Positions 33,781-42,629 of a DNA stretch of 47,693 nt are shown piece after piece (position 1 is the stretch's first letter; each line of letters opens with the position of its first letter). Source of the stretch: CAG-791 sp963591995 (lineage in GTDB: Bacteria > Bacillota > Clostridia > Lachnospirales > Lachnospiraceae); assembly GCA_963591995.1 (NCBI GenBank), contig CAVAUJ010000016.1, positions 1 to 47,693 of the forward strand, read 5' to 3'. The position numbers and the translations under genes were made by a program. The notes below the pieces were generated by a model. It was given only the letters and a program-made list of their open reading frames with translations. It did no database searches and was not told the DNA's origin.

Positions 33781-35283
33781 TCACCCCCGGGCGACAGAAG
33801 CTGTGCCTGTCTCCGCAAAAAGCCTCCTCTTGCGTTCCAGCATTTCCTCCAGATTCTCCAGATATACCGTCACCTCCTTGGCGTTGTCGCAGCGCTCAAT
33901 CCGCCCGTCCGGATAGACTCTCTTGGTGACGGATCCTGCACCGAGTGCCAGAATGGTCTGCTTTTCCTCCATGATGAGAATGTTGTAGATTCCGTATTTG
34001 CCTTCTCGGGCATATCCCACATTTTCAAAGTTCCCGGAGATATTCTTCTGCCGGTAAAGATAGTACGGCTTCATCCCCATCGCCGCTGCACCCTCTGCCG
34101 CAAGCTTCATCGTTTCGTCCGTGTTGACAAGAACCGGATATCCCTTTTCATCAATGATCCTGCGCAGCCTGGACGCCCGCTTGATGGCAAGTGAATGAAC
34201 GGTCAGCGAGTCGGGATTGAGCTCTGCAATCTGCCGCAGCGTCGACGCAACATCCTCCGTTCCCTCCCCCGGCAGTCCCAGAATGAGGTCCATGTTGATG
34301 TTGTCAAATCCGCAATCTCTTGCCATATGGAAGGTATCCACCACCTGCTGTACCGAGTGATGTCTGCCGATCAGCCGCAGGGTCTCCTCCTTCATGGTCT
34401 GCGGATTCACACTGATCCGGGTCACAGCATGCCGCCGCAGCACCTCCAGCTTGGCCCTCGTGATGCTGTCCGGGCGCCCCGCCTCCACGGTGAATTCCTG
34501 TATGCTGCGAAGATCAAAGATGCGTTCAATGCTGCTGCACAGGCGATCCAGATGCTCCGCCTCCAGAGCTGTCGGTGTGCCGCCGCCGATGTATACCGTA
34601 TCCAGCAGCTTGCCCTTCATAAGGGCCGCCGTCTCCTCCATTTCCCGTTCCAGTGCGGTCAGGTAGTCCTCCATCCGGTCCTTCCATTGTGCGGCAGGAA
34701 AGGAGGGAAAAGAGCAATACAGACAGGTGGTAGGGCAAAACGGAATGCCGATGTAAAGGCTGTAACCGCCTTCATAGTGGATGTTCTGCAGAATTCTCTT
34801 CTCTCTCTGCGCGATGTCCACGGCAAGTTCCGCCTTTTCCGCCGACACCTGATGCTCTCTGCGCAGAAAATCGGACGCCTCCTCTGCGGAGGCGCCCTCT
34901 TCCATTCTGGTCATCGCGATCTTGACAGGACGGATGCCGATCAGATCTCCCCACGGCAGTACCCGCCCGGTATAACGACACAGAGACTGATACAAAAAGG
35001 TCTTTATATCGCCTTTGGCAGCCTGCGATTTCACGGTATAATCCACCGCCGCGCCGTCCGGCCTCCGGTGCACCGCGGCATCCTCATCGCCGGCAAAGGA
35101 AAGTGTGATCTTTCCGGGTTCCAATGCAATCCGCAGGAAGGCCTCCGGACAAAGCATTCTCACAGTCTCTGCAGAGGCGTCTCCGTCGATGCAGACCTTC
35201 ACATCCTCTGCCGGATAAAATGCCTTTACCAGAGAATGTATTTCATACCGATACAAATCTATGTTCTCATCAACCCGCAGCAT
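33781..35283 (-). CDS. hemZ: Coproporphyrinogen dehydrogenase HemZ (radical SAM)
   Basis: HemZ is an HemN-like radical SAM protein of Firmicutes. The 500-residue product has a unique N-terminal region, then the [4Fe-4S]/SAM motif CPTTCLYCSFPSFP with Cys at the CxxxCxxC spacing, YIGGGTPTAL, FTVEAGRPDS, and RISVNPQTM. The C-terminal YYLYRQKNISGNFENVGY is typical of HemZ. Its true substrate is debated; members are annotated as oxygen-independent coproporphyrinogen III oxidases. It starts 3 bases after the MBL hydrolase gene, at the end of the relA unit. Confidence 0.93.
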   Translation of the reverse strand: MLRVDENIDLYRYEIHSLVKAFYPAEDVKVCIDGDASAETVRMLCPEAFLRIALEPGKITLSFAGDEDAAVHRRPDGAAVDYTVKSQAAKGDIKTFLYQSLCRYTGRVLPWGDLIGIRPVKIAMTRMEEGASAEEASDFLRREHQVSAEKAELAVDIAQREKRILQNIHYEGGYSLYIGIPFCPTTCLYCSFPSFPAAQWKDRMEDYLTALEREMEETAALMKGKLLDTVYIGGGTPTALEAEHLDRLCSSIERIFDLRSIQEFTVEAGRPDSITRAKLEVLRRHAVTRISVNPQTMKEETLRLIGRHHSVQQVVDTFHMARDCGFDNINMDLILGLPGEGTEDVASTLRQIAELNPDSLTVHSLAIKRASRLRRIIDEKGYPVLVNTDETMKLAAEGAAAMGMKPYYLYRQKNISGNFENVGYAREGKYGIYNILIMEEKQTILALGAGSVTKRVYPDGRIERCDNAKEVTVYLENLEEMLERKRRLFAETGTASVARG

Positions 35284-35286
35284 TTT

Positions 35287-35934
35287 TCATTCTCCCGATA
35301 CCACACTGTTGTAGCGCTTCTCATGTCCGATGGTCGTTGCTGCGCCGTGCCCCGGACAGACCAGGGTCTCCTCCGGCAGTGTGAACAGCTTTTCCCGCAC
35401 CGAACGGACCAGCCGGCTCATCGAGCCGGTCGGAAAATCCGTGCGTCCGACGGATTCCTCGAACAGCGTATCGCCCGCAAGGAGAATCGGCTCACCGTCC
35501 GACGGATGGATATAATAGCAGCAGCTTCCCTCCGTGTGCCCCGGTGTGGAAATGCAGCGGAAGTCCATTCCCGCCAGCTCCACCGTTTCTCCGTCCCGCA
35601 GCAACACATCCGGCCTGACACGGATGCTCTTCCCGTATGCGGCCGAGAGATTATCCTCCGGGTCCGCCAGAAGGCGCAGCTCCCCGTCACCGGCATATAC
35701 CTTTGCACCGGTCCGCTCCTTCACCTCGCTCACACCGCCTATGTGGTCAAAATGGCCGTGGGTCAGGAGAATGGCCGTCACCTTCAGCCCCTGATCCTCC
35801 AGCGCATCCACCAGCGCACCGCCGTGATCCGCCGGATCCACCAGCACGGTCTCCGCACTGCCCTCCGGATGGAGGCAATATACATTCGTCTGCACTGCGC
35901 CGACGACGTAGCTGCCGATGATCACTTTTGCCAT
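35287..35934 (-). CDS. MBL-fold hydrolase, glyoxalase II-like
   Basis: The 215-residue product shows the metallo-beta-lactamase motif LTHGHFDHIGG, TPGHTEGSCCYY, LAGDTLFEESVGRTDFPTGS and a final CPGHGAATTIGHEK. Such proteins hydrolyse thioesters such as S-lactoylglutathione or related small molecules; the substrate is not known. The ATG at 35934 follows GGAAGGAG. It sits between relA and hemZ, a common neighbourhood in Clostridia, and is probably co-transcribed with both. Confidence 0.92.
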   Translation of the reverse strand: MAKVIIGSYVVGAVQTNVYCLHPEGSAETVLVDPADHGGALVDALEDQGLKVTAILLTHGHFDHIGGVSEVKERTGAKVYAGDGELRLLADPEDNLSAAYGKSIRVRPDVLLRDGETVELAGMDFRCISTPGHTEGSCCYYIHPSDGEPILLAGDTLFEESVGRTDFPTGSMSRLVRSVREKLFTLPEETLVCPGHGAATTIGHEKRYNSVVSGE

Positions 35935-35975
35935 AGACACTCCTTCCGTTCCCCGGTACATCGATTTTTAAATGA

Positions 35976-38360
35976 CTAGGCGCGCTTGATATCAATCACA
36001 TTGCGGACCTGCCGCAGCTTTTCGATGATCGCCGCCAGCTCCTTCGTGCCGCCGACATGGAAAATAACATTCATTGTCGCAAAGCCCTGCTTGTTGGTCC
36101 TGGTATTGACGCCGACGATCGAGATGTTCTTCTCGGTAAAGGTTCTGGAAATATCCGACAAAAGTCCCGCGCGGTCCGTTGCATAGATGTTGATTTCCGC
36201 CTCGAAATCGTCTCCCGGTGTGTCCGCGCCCTTTTCCCAGTCGGCATCAATGAGTCTTGCCCGGTCGATCTCCGGCAGATTCATCATATTGATGCAGTCT
36301 GTCCGGTGAATGGTGACGCCGCGCCCTCTTGTGACAAAGCCCACAATCTCATCCCCCGGCACCGGGTTGCAACAGCGGGCATAATGCACCGCCACATCAT
36401 GAATGCCCTTCACAACGATGCCGGAGCTGTGCCGGTGCATATGCGGCTTTGCCGCATTGTCCTCTACCTGACGAAGGATCTCCGCATCCGTCAGATGTGC
36501 CTGATGATCCTTCTCATAGAGCTCCAGCAGCTTGTTGGCGACCTGCCCTTCCTTAAGACCGCCGTGTCCGATGGCGGCCAGAACCGCATCCCACTCCCGG
36601 AAGCCGTATTTGCGCAGCACGGCATCCATATACTCCGGCTTGACGAGCTGCTCCTCCTTGAGTCCCTTGGCTTTGCAATAGTTCTCGAACGCTTCCTTTC
36701 CGCGGACGATGTTCTCTTCCTTCTGGTTCTTTTTGAACCATTGATTGATCTTCGTTTTCGCCGAAGCGCTCTTGCAGATGTTCAGCCAGTCAAGGCTTGG
36801 ACCGCGCGAGTTCTGCGACGTCATGATCTCGATCCGGTCGCCGTTCTGAATGACGTAATCGATGGGCACCAGCTTCCCGTTGACTCTGGCTCCCACCATC
36901 TTGTTGCCGACCGCGGAATGAACCGCATAGGCAAAGTCGATGGGCGTCGACCCGGCAGGGAGATTCTTCACCTCGCCCCCCGGCGTAAAGCAGTACACGC
37001 TGTCCGAGAAAAGGTCCAGGTCGCTCTTGAGCAGCTGCATGAACTCCTTGTTGTCCGACATGGACTGCTGCCACTCCAGGATCTGACGCAGCCAGATCAG
37101 CTTCTCCTGCTCGGACTCATCTACCTTCCGCCCGTCACTGGAAACCTTATATTTCCAATGGGCCGCAATGCCGTATTCCGCCTCCCGGTGCATTTCAAAG
37201 GTCCGGATCTGTATTTCAAACGGCTGGCCCGTTTTCCCGATCAGGGTCGTATGCAATGACTGGTAGCCGTTTGCCTTCGGCATGGCAATGTAGTCCTTGA
37301 AGCGTCCCGGAATGGGCTTGTACATCTCATGAATCACACCCAGAGAGGCATAGCAGTCCTTCACGGTATTCACGATGATCCGAACCGCGAAAAGATCATA
37401 GATCTCATCCATGGTCTTGTGCTGGTTCACCATCTTCTTGTAGATGCTGAAAAAATGCTTGACGCGGCCGTCAACTCTTGCCTCAATGCCGGCCTCCTTT
37501 ACGGCCCTGGCGACGTGCTCGGCAATCTCCTCGACGTAGTGCTCCCGCTCCGATTTCCGTTCACGGACCTGTTGGACCAGCTCGTTGTAAACCTCCGGCC
37601 GCAGGTACCGAAGCGAAAGATCGTCCAGCTCTACCTTGATTTTGCTGATGCCGAGACGGGACGCAATCGGAGAATAGATGTCCAGCGTCTCCTGTGCAAT
37701 GCGCTTTTGTTTCTCCGGCGGCTGGTATTGGAGCGTGCGCATATTGTGCAGACGGTCCGCCAGCTTGATCAGGATGACACGGATGTCCTTGACCATGGCC
37801 AGAAACATCTTGCGCAGGTTCTGGGCCTGCATCTCCTGCTGGGCCTGCGTCTTGTCCGCGTAGTCTCCGGAAAGCTTGATCTTTTTGAGCTTCGTCACAC
37901 CGTCCACCAGCTCTGCGACATCGCTGCCGAAGGTGTCGGTGAGGTTCTCCTTGGTATAGACCGTATCCTCCACCACGTCGTGCAAAAGCCCGGCTGCGAT
38001 CGTTTCCTGGTCCATCTCCAGATCCGCCAGAATAATGGCAACGTCCAGCGGATGAATGATGTACGGCTCACCGCTCTTACGCTTTTGCCCATCGTGTGCC
38101 TTATAGGCCAGCTGATAAGCCTGCTCGATCATGGAGAGATCTTCGCTCGGGTGATATCTGCGCACGCGGACCAGCAGATCCCGATAAAGCTCCTCAGGAC
38201 TTAAGAATTCAATTGTCTTCTCGATGGTGCCGCTGTCAAAGCCCTCCGGCACACCGCACGCCGTCTCATGCTCCCCGGAAACCTGGGGGTCGGAGGGTGC
38301 CGCATGACCGATCCGTTCCCGTTCCTTGAAAATTCGGGTGGAATCCTGCATTTCAGCCAT
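35976..38360 (-). CDS. relA: Bifunctional (p)ppGpp synthetase/hydrolase
   Basis: The 794-residue RSH protein makes and degrades the stringent-response alarmone. The N-terminal HD hydrolase domain is intact (HDVVEDT near residue 128), then the synthetase (GRVKHFFSIYKKM; GRFKDYIAMPKANGYQSLHT near 352), TGS domain (YCFTPGGEVKNLP near 458), a Cys/His region (HYARCCNPVPGDEIVGFVTRGRG) and an ACT domain at the end. I start it at 38360 (MAEMQD), after AGGAGCAGGAT. An upstream ATG at 38417 is unlikely because the probable -10 box lies at 38408-38413. Confidence 0.96.
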   Translation of the reverse strand: MAEMQDSTRIFKERERIGHAAPSDPQVSGEHETACGVPEGFDSGTIEKTIEFLSPEELYRDLLVRVRRYHPSEDLSMIEQAYQLAYKAHDGQKRKSGEPYIIHPLDVAIILADLEMDQETIAAGLLHDVVEDTVYTKENLTDTFGSDVAELVDGVTKLKKIKLSGDYADKTQAQQEMQAQNLRKMFLAMVKDIRVILIKLADRLHNMRTLQYQPPEKQKRIAQETLDIYSPIASRLGISKIKVELDDLSLRYLRPEVYNELVQQVRERKSEREHYVEEIAEHVARAVKEAGIEARVDGRVKHFFSIYKKMVNQHKTMDEIYDLFAVRIIVNTVKDCYASLGVIHEMYKPIPGRFKDYIAMPKANGYQSLHTTLIGKTGQPFEIQIRTFEMHREAEYGIAAHWKYKVSSDGRKVDESEQEKLIWLRQILEWQQSMSDNKEFMQLLKSDLDLFSDSVYCFTPGGEVKNLPAGSTPIDFAYAVHSAVGNKMVGARVNGKLVPIDYVIQNGDRIEIMTSQNSRGPSLDWLNICKSASAKTKINQWFKKNQKEENIVRGKEAFENYCKAKGLKEEQLVKPEYMDAVLRKYGFREWDAVLAAIGHGGLKEGQVANKLLELYEKDHQAHLTDAEILRQVEDNAAKPHMHRHSSGIVVKGIHDVAVHYARCCNPVPGDEIVGFVTRGRGVTIHRTDCINMMNLPEIDRARLIDADWEKGADTPGDDFEAEINIYATDRAGLLSDISRTFTEKNISIVGVNTRTNKQGFATMNVIFHVGGTKELAAIIEKLRQVRNVIDIKRA

Positions 38361-38407
38361 ATCCTGCTCCTGTCCTGTTCCTGTCGCCATACCCATGAAT
38401 ACACGAA

Positions 38408-38437
38408 ATTCTAGCACATTCTGTCTGCATAGAGCAA
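38408..38437 (-). promoter_or_regulatory. Promoter of relA
   Basis: On the minus strand an extended -10 TGCTAGAAT (TAGAAT at 38408-38413) lies 18 bases downstream of TTGCTC (38432-38437). It follows the opp terminator directly. Confidence 0.65.
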
Positions 38438-38472
38438 ATCCCCACCCGCATCCTGAGGATGCAGGCGGGGAT
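38438..38472 (-). terminator. Terminator of the opp operon
   Basis: A GC-rich stem ATCCCCACCCGCATCC pairs with GGATGCAGGCGGGGAT around a TGA loop, with one mismatch. It is followed on the minus strand by TTTGCTCT, a weak T-tract. It lies 45 bases past oppA. Confidence 0.75.
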
Positions 38473-38517
38473 CTCTTTTCCTGGATTATGAATCAGCCGG
38501 TTTTATCCGTGTACGGA

Positions 38518-40347
38518 TTACTTGCCGAGCTGAGCATCGTTGTTGCCGGAATCAGAGGTAAACAGCTCCAGCATGTTGATCGGATCGTCGTAATCGGCGA
38601 GCCAGCCTTCACGGGCAACGTCGAAATTGCCCTGCTTGCGGTCGTTCAGGAAGGTCTGCCAATCCTCAACGCTGATGTCCATGGTGATGCCGATGACGGC
38701 CAGATCCTGCTGGATGGCCTGCGCAATGCCCTCGTGTCCGGTTCCCTCATTGGTGAGGTAGTTGATGTGGATCGGCGTGGATTCCGACAGCATGTTGTTG
38801 TCATCGAACTCAAAGCCGGCTTCCTTCAGAAGCGCAATGGCACCGTCAACATCAACATCTGCGCTGTAGTAGCCCAGATCATCCGCATAAGGGAAGGTAT
38901 ACGCATCGTCATTGACCTTGAAGACGCCGCCGTTGCTGTCGCTCATGCCGGCAGGAACGAAGGAGGTTGCAACCTGCTGCTCCGTCTGGCCGATGGTGTC
39001 AACAATGTACTGACGATCAATGAGCTTGGCGATGGCGCGGCGCTCAAGTGCAGCCTGGGTTGCCGTCAGTCCCTCGAACATGGAGGAATTTACGTTGAAG
39101 GCAACGTAGTAGGTGCCCATGTTGGGGATGATGTGGAAATCATCGCCATCCTTAAGGTTGCCGATTTCGTTGGTGGGAACCGTATCTGCGAAGTCAATGG
39201 AGCCGTCCTTATATGCGTTAAGGATTGTCATATCATCTGCAGACAGCATGAAGTCCAGCTCATCTACGGATACGTTCTCCGCATCGTAGTAGTAAGGATT
39301 CTTCACATAGACCATGGACTCGTTGTGCTTCCACTCCTTCAGCGTGTATGCGCCGTTGGTTACGAAGCCTGCCTCCGATGCCCAGGAGCCGGGATTGGTC
39401 TCCCAATCGGCAGCAGCTTCCACCGCAGCCTGCTGTACCGGCATGAATACCGGGAAGGACAGAAGGCTCATCATATACGGGCAGGGAGCGGTCAGCGTAA
39501 AGGTAATGGTGTAGTCATCCGTTGCCTCCAGCGCAAGCTCCGGAGCGGAGCCATCGCCGTAGCCTTCAAATACGGAGAAGAGGTAGGAATAATCCGATGC
39601 CGTTGACGGATCTGCCGCACGATTCCAGGAGTAAACAATATCGTTTGCATTCAGATCCGAGCCATCCGACCACTTCAGGCCTTCCTTCACGTGGATGGTA
39701 TAGGTTGTGCCGTCCTCGGAGATTTCCGGCTCACCGTCTGCAAGAGCGGGAACGATGTTGCCGTCCTCATCGGAGGTGTACAGACCAACGAAGGAGTTTG
39801 CCGCAAGGCAAGCACCGTCAACGGTGGAGTTCAATGCGGGATCCAGATGATCCGGCTCAGAAGCCAGATTCAGGCGCATCACATCGGCGTTCTCACCGTT
39901 CTTCTTGCAATACATGAAATACTTGGTGCCGAACACGGTGGAATAGTTGCCGGTCCACTCGGTCTTCTCCAGATACAGATCGTTGTAATAGTAGATGGGC
40001 AGCACTGCGCCGGTGGCCATCAGCATATCCTCGGCCTCGTGCATCTTCGCCTCGCGGGATGCGGAATCCGTATCCAGACGAATCTCATCGATCAGGCTGT
40101 CGAATGCATCCCAGTTCGGTGCATAGCTGTGCTCTGCAGAATTTTCGAACTCCATATAAACCGGATCTTCGGATGCATCTGCCGTTTCCGTCGTTCCCTC
40201 TGCGGACTCCTCCGCGGTCTCCTCGGTGCTCTCGCTGCCGGCGTCGTCCGCAGCAGCGGAAGGCGCAGAAGAGGCATCCGAGCAGCCGGCCAGAAGGCTG
40301 GCAGACACGACGCCTGTCAGCACCAGTGCCAATACTCTCTTTTTCAT
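38518..40347 (-). CDS. oppA: Oligopeptide-binding lipoprotein OppA, apparently circularly permuted
   Basis: The 609-residue product has a lipoprotein signal with lipobox LLAGC (Cys22) and an acidic Ser/Glu/Thr linker (23-75). Residues about 76-148 (DAFDSLIDEIRLDTD, MHEAEDMLM, PIYYYNDLYLEK, FGTKYFMY) look like the segment that normally ends a family 5 solute-binding protein. The usual N-terminus follows it (MRLNLASEPDHLDPALN, about 157-173), then the rest in normal order (VYSWNRAADP, REGWLADYDDP). The protein stops at FTSDSGNNDAQLGK, just where the missing segment would start. The frame is unbroken, and the rest of the C-terminus is not found past the stop. It should bind peptides outside the cell for OppBCDF. 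GGGAGG precedes the start. Confidence 0.93.
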   Translation of the reverse strand: MKKRVLALVLTGVVSASLLAGCSDASSAPSAAADDAGSESTEETAEESAEGTTETADASEDPVYMEFENSAEHSYAPNWDAFDSLIDEIRLDTDSASREAKMHEAEDMLMATGAVLPIYYYNDLYLEKTEWTGNYSTVFGTKYFMYCKKNGENADVMRLNLASEPDHLDPALNSTVDGACLAANSFVGLYTSDEDGNIVPALADGEPEISEDGTTYTIHVKEGLKWSDGSDLNANDIVYSWNRAADPSTASDYSYLFSVFEGYGDGSAPELALEATDDYTITFTLTAPCPYMMSLLSFPVFMPVQQAAVEAAADWETNPGSWASEAGFVTNGAYTLKEWKHNESMVYVKNPYYYDAENVSVDELDFMLSADDMTILNAYKDGSIDFADTVPTNEIGNLKDGDDFHIIPNMGTYYVAFNVNSSMFEGLTATQAALERRAIAKLIDRQYIVDTIGQTEQQVATSFVPAGMSDSNGGVFKVNDDAYTFPYADDLGYYSADVDVDGAIALLKEAGFEFDDNNMLSESTPIHINYLTNEGTGHEGIAQAIQQDLAVIGITMDISVEDWQTFLNDRKQGNFDVAREGWLADYDDPINMLELFTSDSGNNDAQLGK

Positions 40348-40373
40348 AATTCCTCCCATAGCTTGGAAATTAC

Positions 40374-40424
40374 GGACGGATAAACCGTCCTGCCTATACA
40401 ACCGGTTCAGGAATTTCCCGAACC
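40374..40424 (-). promoter_or_regulatory. Hairpins between oppF and oppA
   Basis: The 180-base gap between oppF and oppA holds two hairpins near oppA: GGACGG/CCGTCC (40374-40390) and GGTTC.GG/CC.GAACC (40404-40424), without T-runs. Such structures often raise the stability of a binding-protein mRNA segment. Confidence 0.5.
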
Positions 40425-40529
40425 TTGATAACAGGCTCTCCCCCGAAGAAGAGAACCCGGAATCAACATTTCACAGAGCCGCCCGGCACCTTCGGTGCTC
40501 TTGCAGCCGTTCCATGCATGCAGACAGCA

Positions 40530-41507
40530 TCACTTCACCCAGCACGCAACCATATGCCCATTCCCGCGATCTGTCAAGTGCGGGCACTCCTTTGCGCACT
40601 GCTCCGTTGCGTAGCGGCAGCGTGTCCTGAAAGGGCAGCCGCTCGGCATATGCAGAGGAGAAGGAATGTCCCCCTCGAGCACAATGCGCTTCGAGGCCCT
40701 CGCTGTTTTCGGATCCGGAATCGGAACCGCAGACAGCAGGGAGAGCGTATACGGATGAATCGGATGTGCATTGAGCTCATCCGCATCGGCGATCTCCACA
40801 ATCCGTCCCAGATACATCACCGCGATACGGTTGGAGATGTGATGCACCACCAGAAGATCGTGGGCAATGAACAGATAGGCCACGCCCATTTTCTCCTGAA
40901 TCTCTTCGAACATATTGATAACCTGCGCCTGAATGGAGACATCCAGCGCAGACACCGGCTCATCACAGACGATGAATTTCGGATTCACGGCCAGCGCTCT
41001 GGCGATGCCGATGCGCTGTCTTTGTCCGCCGGAGAATTCGTGCGCATAACGGGTCCCGTGCTCCGCATTCAGCCCCACGAGCTCCATAAGGTGCATGATC
41101 TTATCATGGCGCTCCCCGCGGCCGGAATACAGCTTGTGGATATCCAGCGGCTCCCCGATGATGTCCTCGACGGTCATGCGGGGATTCAGGGAAGAATACG
41201 GATCCTGGAACACCATCTGCATCTGCTTGCGCAGCGGGTGAATGTTCTTCTGTGTGACGAGTTCTCCGTTAAAATAGAACTCTCCTCCCGTCGGCTCATA
41301 CAGACGCAGAAGGGACCTTCCGACCGTTGTCTTGCCGCAGCCCGACTCTCCTACGAGTCCCAGCGTCTCTCCGGGCTTGATGTTAAACGAGACACCGTCC
41401 ACTGCCTTGAGCGGGATGGAAGAAAACATACCGGTCTTCACCGGAAAATACTGCTTCAGCTCCTTCACATCCACGAGGTATTCGCTTTGCTTCTTCTCTT
41501 CTGCCAT
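40530..41507 (-). CDS. oppF: Oligopeptide ABC transporter ATPase OppF
   Basis: The 325-residue cytoplasmic ATPase energises peptide import. Motifs are Walker A GESGCGKTTVGRS, the Q-loop QMVFQDPYSSLNPRM, signature SGGQRQRIGIARAL, Walker B FIVCDEPVSALDVS, and the C-terminal Opp/Dpp-specific tail with Cys residues (SGCPFRTRCRYATEQCAKECP) that may hold an Fe-S cluster. Its ATG overlaps the oppD stop (TAATG), a sign of translational coupling. The heterodimer partner is OppD. Confidence 0.96.
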   Translation of the reverse strand: MAEEKKQSEYLVDVKELKQYFPVKTGMFSSIPLKAVDGVSFNIKPGETLGLVGESGCGKTTVGRSLLRLYEPTGGEFYFNGELVTQKNIHPLRKQMQMVFQDPYSSLNPRMTVEDIIGEPLDIHKLYSGRGERHDKIMHLMELVGLNAEHGTRYAHEFSGGQRQRIGIARALAVNPKFIVCDEPVSALDVSIQAQVINMFEEIQEKMGVAYLFIAHDLLVVHHISNRIAVMYLGRIVEIADADELNAHPIHPYTLSLLSAVPIPDPKTARASKRIVLEGDIPSPLHMPSGCPFRTRCRYATEQCAKECPHLTDRGNGHMVACWVK

Positions 41508-42619
41508 TATGCGTGTACCTCCTCTTCGGACGCTGCAGGAGTCTGTTCGTTCTTCTGCGCTGCCTTTTCCTCATCCAGAGCCTTCTTGATGTTCAGCCAG
41601 CAGGCGGCAAAATGATGGTCGGGCATCATCAGCTCCTCCGGCTGCTCCGTCAGACAGATCTTCATGGCGTTGTCGCAGCGCGGACAGAAGGCACAGCCCT
41701 TCGGCATCGCCAGCATATTGATCGGAGATCCTCCGATGGGCACCAGCTTCTCGTTCATGTTGTCTGCATTCGGAATGGAGCGCAGCAGCCCTTTGGTGTA
41801 TTCATGACACGGACGATAAAAGATATCGTCCGCCGTTCCTCTTTCGCAGACACGGCCGCCGTACATGACAATGATTTCATCGCACATGGAGGCAATGACG
41901 CCAAGGTCATGCGTCACCATGATGATGGCCATGCCCAGCTTCTTCTGCAGATCCTTCATAAGCTCCAGAATCTGCGCCTGGATGGTAACATCCAGTGCCG
42001 TCGTGGGCTCATCTGCAATCAGAACATCCGGTTCACAGGCCAGTGCCATGGCGATCATGACACGCTGCCGCATGCCGCCGGACAATTCAAAAGGATATTG
42101 CCGGATGCGGCTGGCCGGCTCATTGACACCCACCATTTCCAGCAGCTCAATGGCCCGCTTGTTCGCCGCTTTTCTGCTCTTGTACTGCGTGTGGAGCTGC
42201 AGCGCCTCCCGCAGCTGCCAGCCGATGGTAAAGGTCGGATTCAGGGATGTCATGGGATCCTGGAAAATAATGGAGCATCTGGCTCCGCGGAACGCCTCCA
42301 GCTGACTCTTGTCATACGCAAGGACATTCTCTCCCTTGAAGAGGATTTCCCCGCTGACCACCCTTCCGGTATCCGCAAGAATCTGCATGATGGAATATGC
42401 CGTAACGGATTTGCCAGAGCCGGACTCTCCGACAACGCCCAGAATCTTTCCCCGGTTCACATAGAAGCTCACACCGTTGACCGCCTGCACCTCGCCGGAA
42501 TCGGTGAAAAAGGTGGTGTGCAGGTCCTTCACCTGCAGAACCTTCTCTTCTTCCTTTCCCCCTCGGTTGGCAGGGGAGGTCGGATCGTCTTTCTTCCACT
42601 CGTTCATTGCTTCAGACAT
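41507..42619 (-). CDS. oppD: Oligopeptide ABC transporter ATPase OppD
   Basis: The 370-residue ATPase has Walker A GESGSGKSVTAYS, Q-loop IFQDPMTSLNPT, signature SGGMRQRVMIAMAL, Walker B LIADEPTTALDVT, and the C-terminal tail with the Cys pattern GCAFCPRCDNAMKIC. The N-terminal 25 residues form a charged extension. The start follows AGGAGTGTGGC, 10 bases after oppC. Confidence 0.96.
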   Translation of the reverse strand: MSEAMNEWKKDDPTSPANRGGKEEEKVLQVKDLHTTFFTDSGEVQAVNGVSFYVNRGKILGVVGESGSGKSVTAYSIMQILADTGRVVSGEILFKGENVLAYDKSQLEAFRGARCSIIFQDPMTSLNPTFTIGWQLREALQLHTQYKSRKAANKRAIELLEMVGVNEPASRIRQYPFELSGGMRQRVMIAMALACEPDVLIADEPTTALDVTIQAQILELMKDLQKKLGMAIIMVTHDLGVIASMCDEIIVMYGGRVCERGTADDIFYRPCHEYTKGLLRSIPNADNMNEKLVPIGGSPINMLAMPKGCAFCPRCDNAMKICLTEQPEELMMPDHHFAACWLNIKKALDEEKAAQKNEQTPAASEEEVHA

Positions 42620-42629
42620 GCCACACTCC

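Noticed and set aside
33751..33785. Inverted repeat GACATCC/GGATGT after hemZ as a terminator
   Set aside because: The stem is imperfect and the following T-run is poor; it may only be part of the DUF2325 promoter region.
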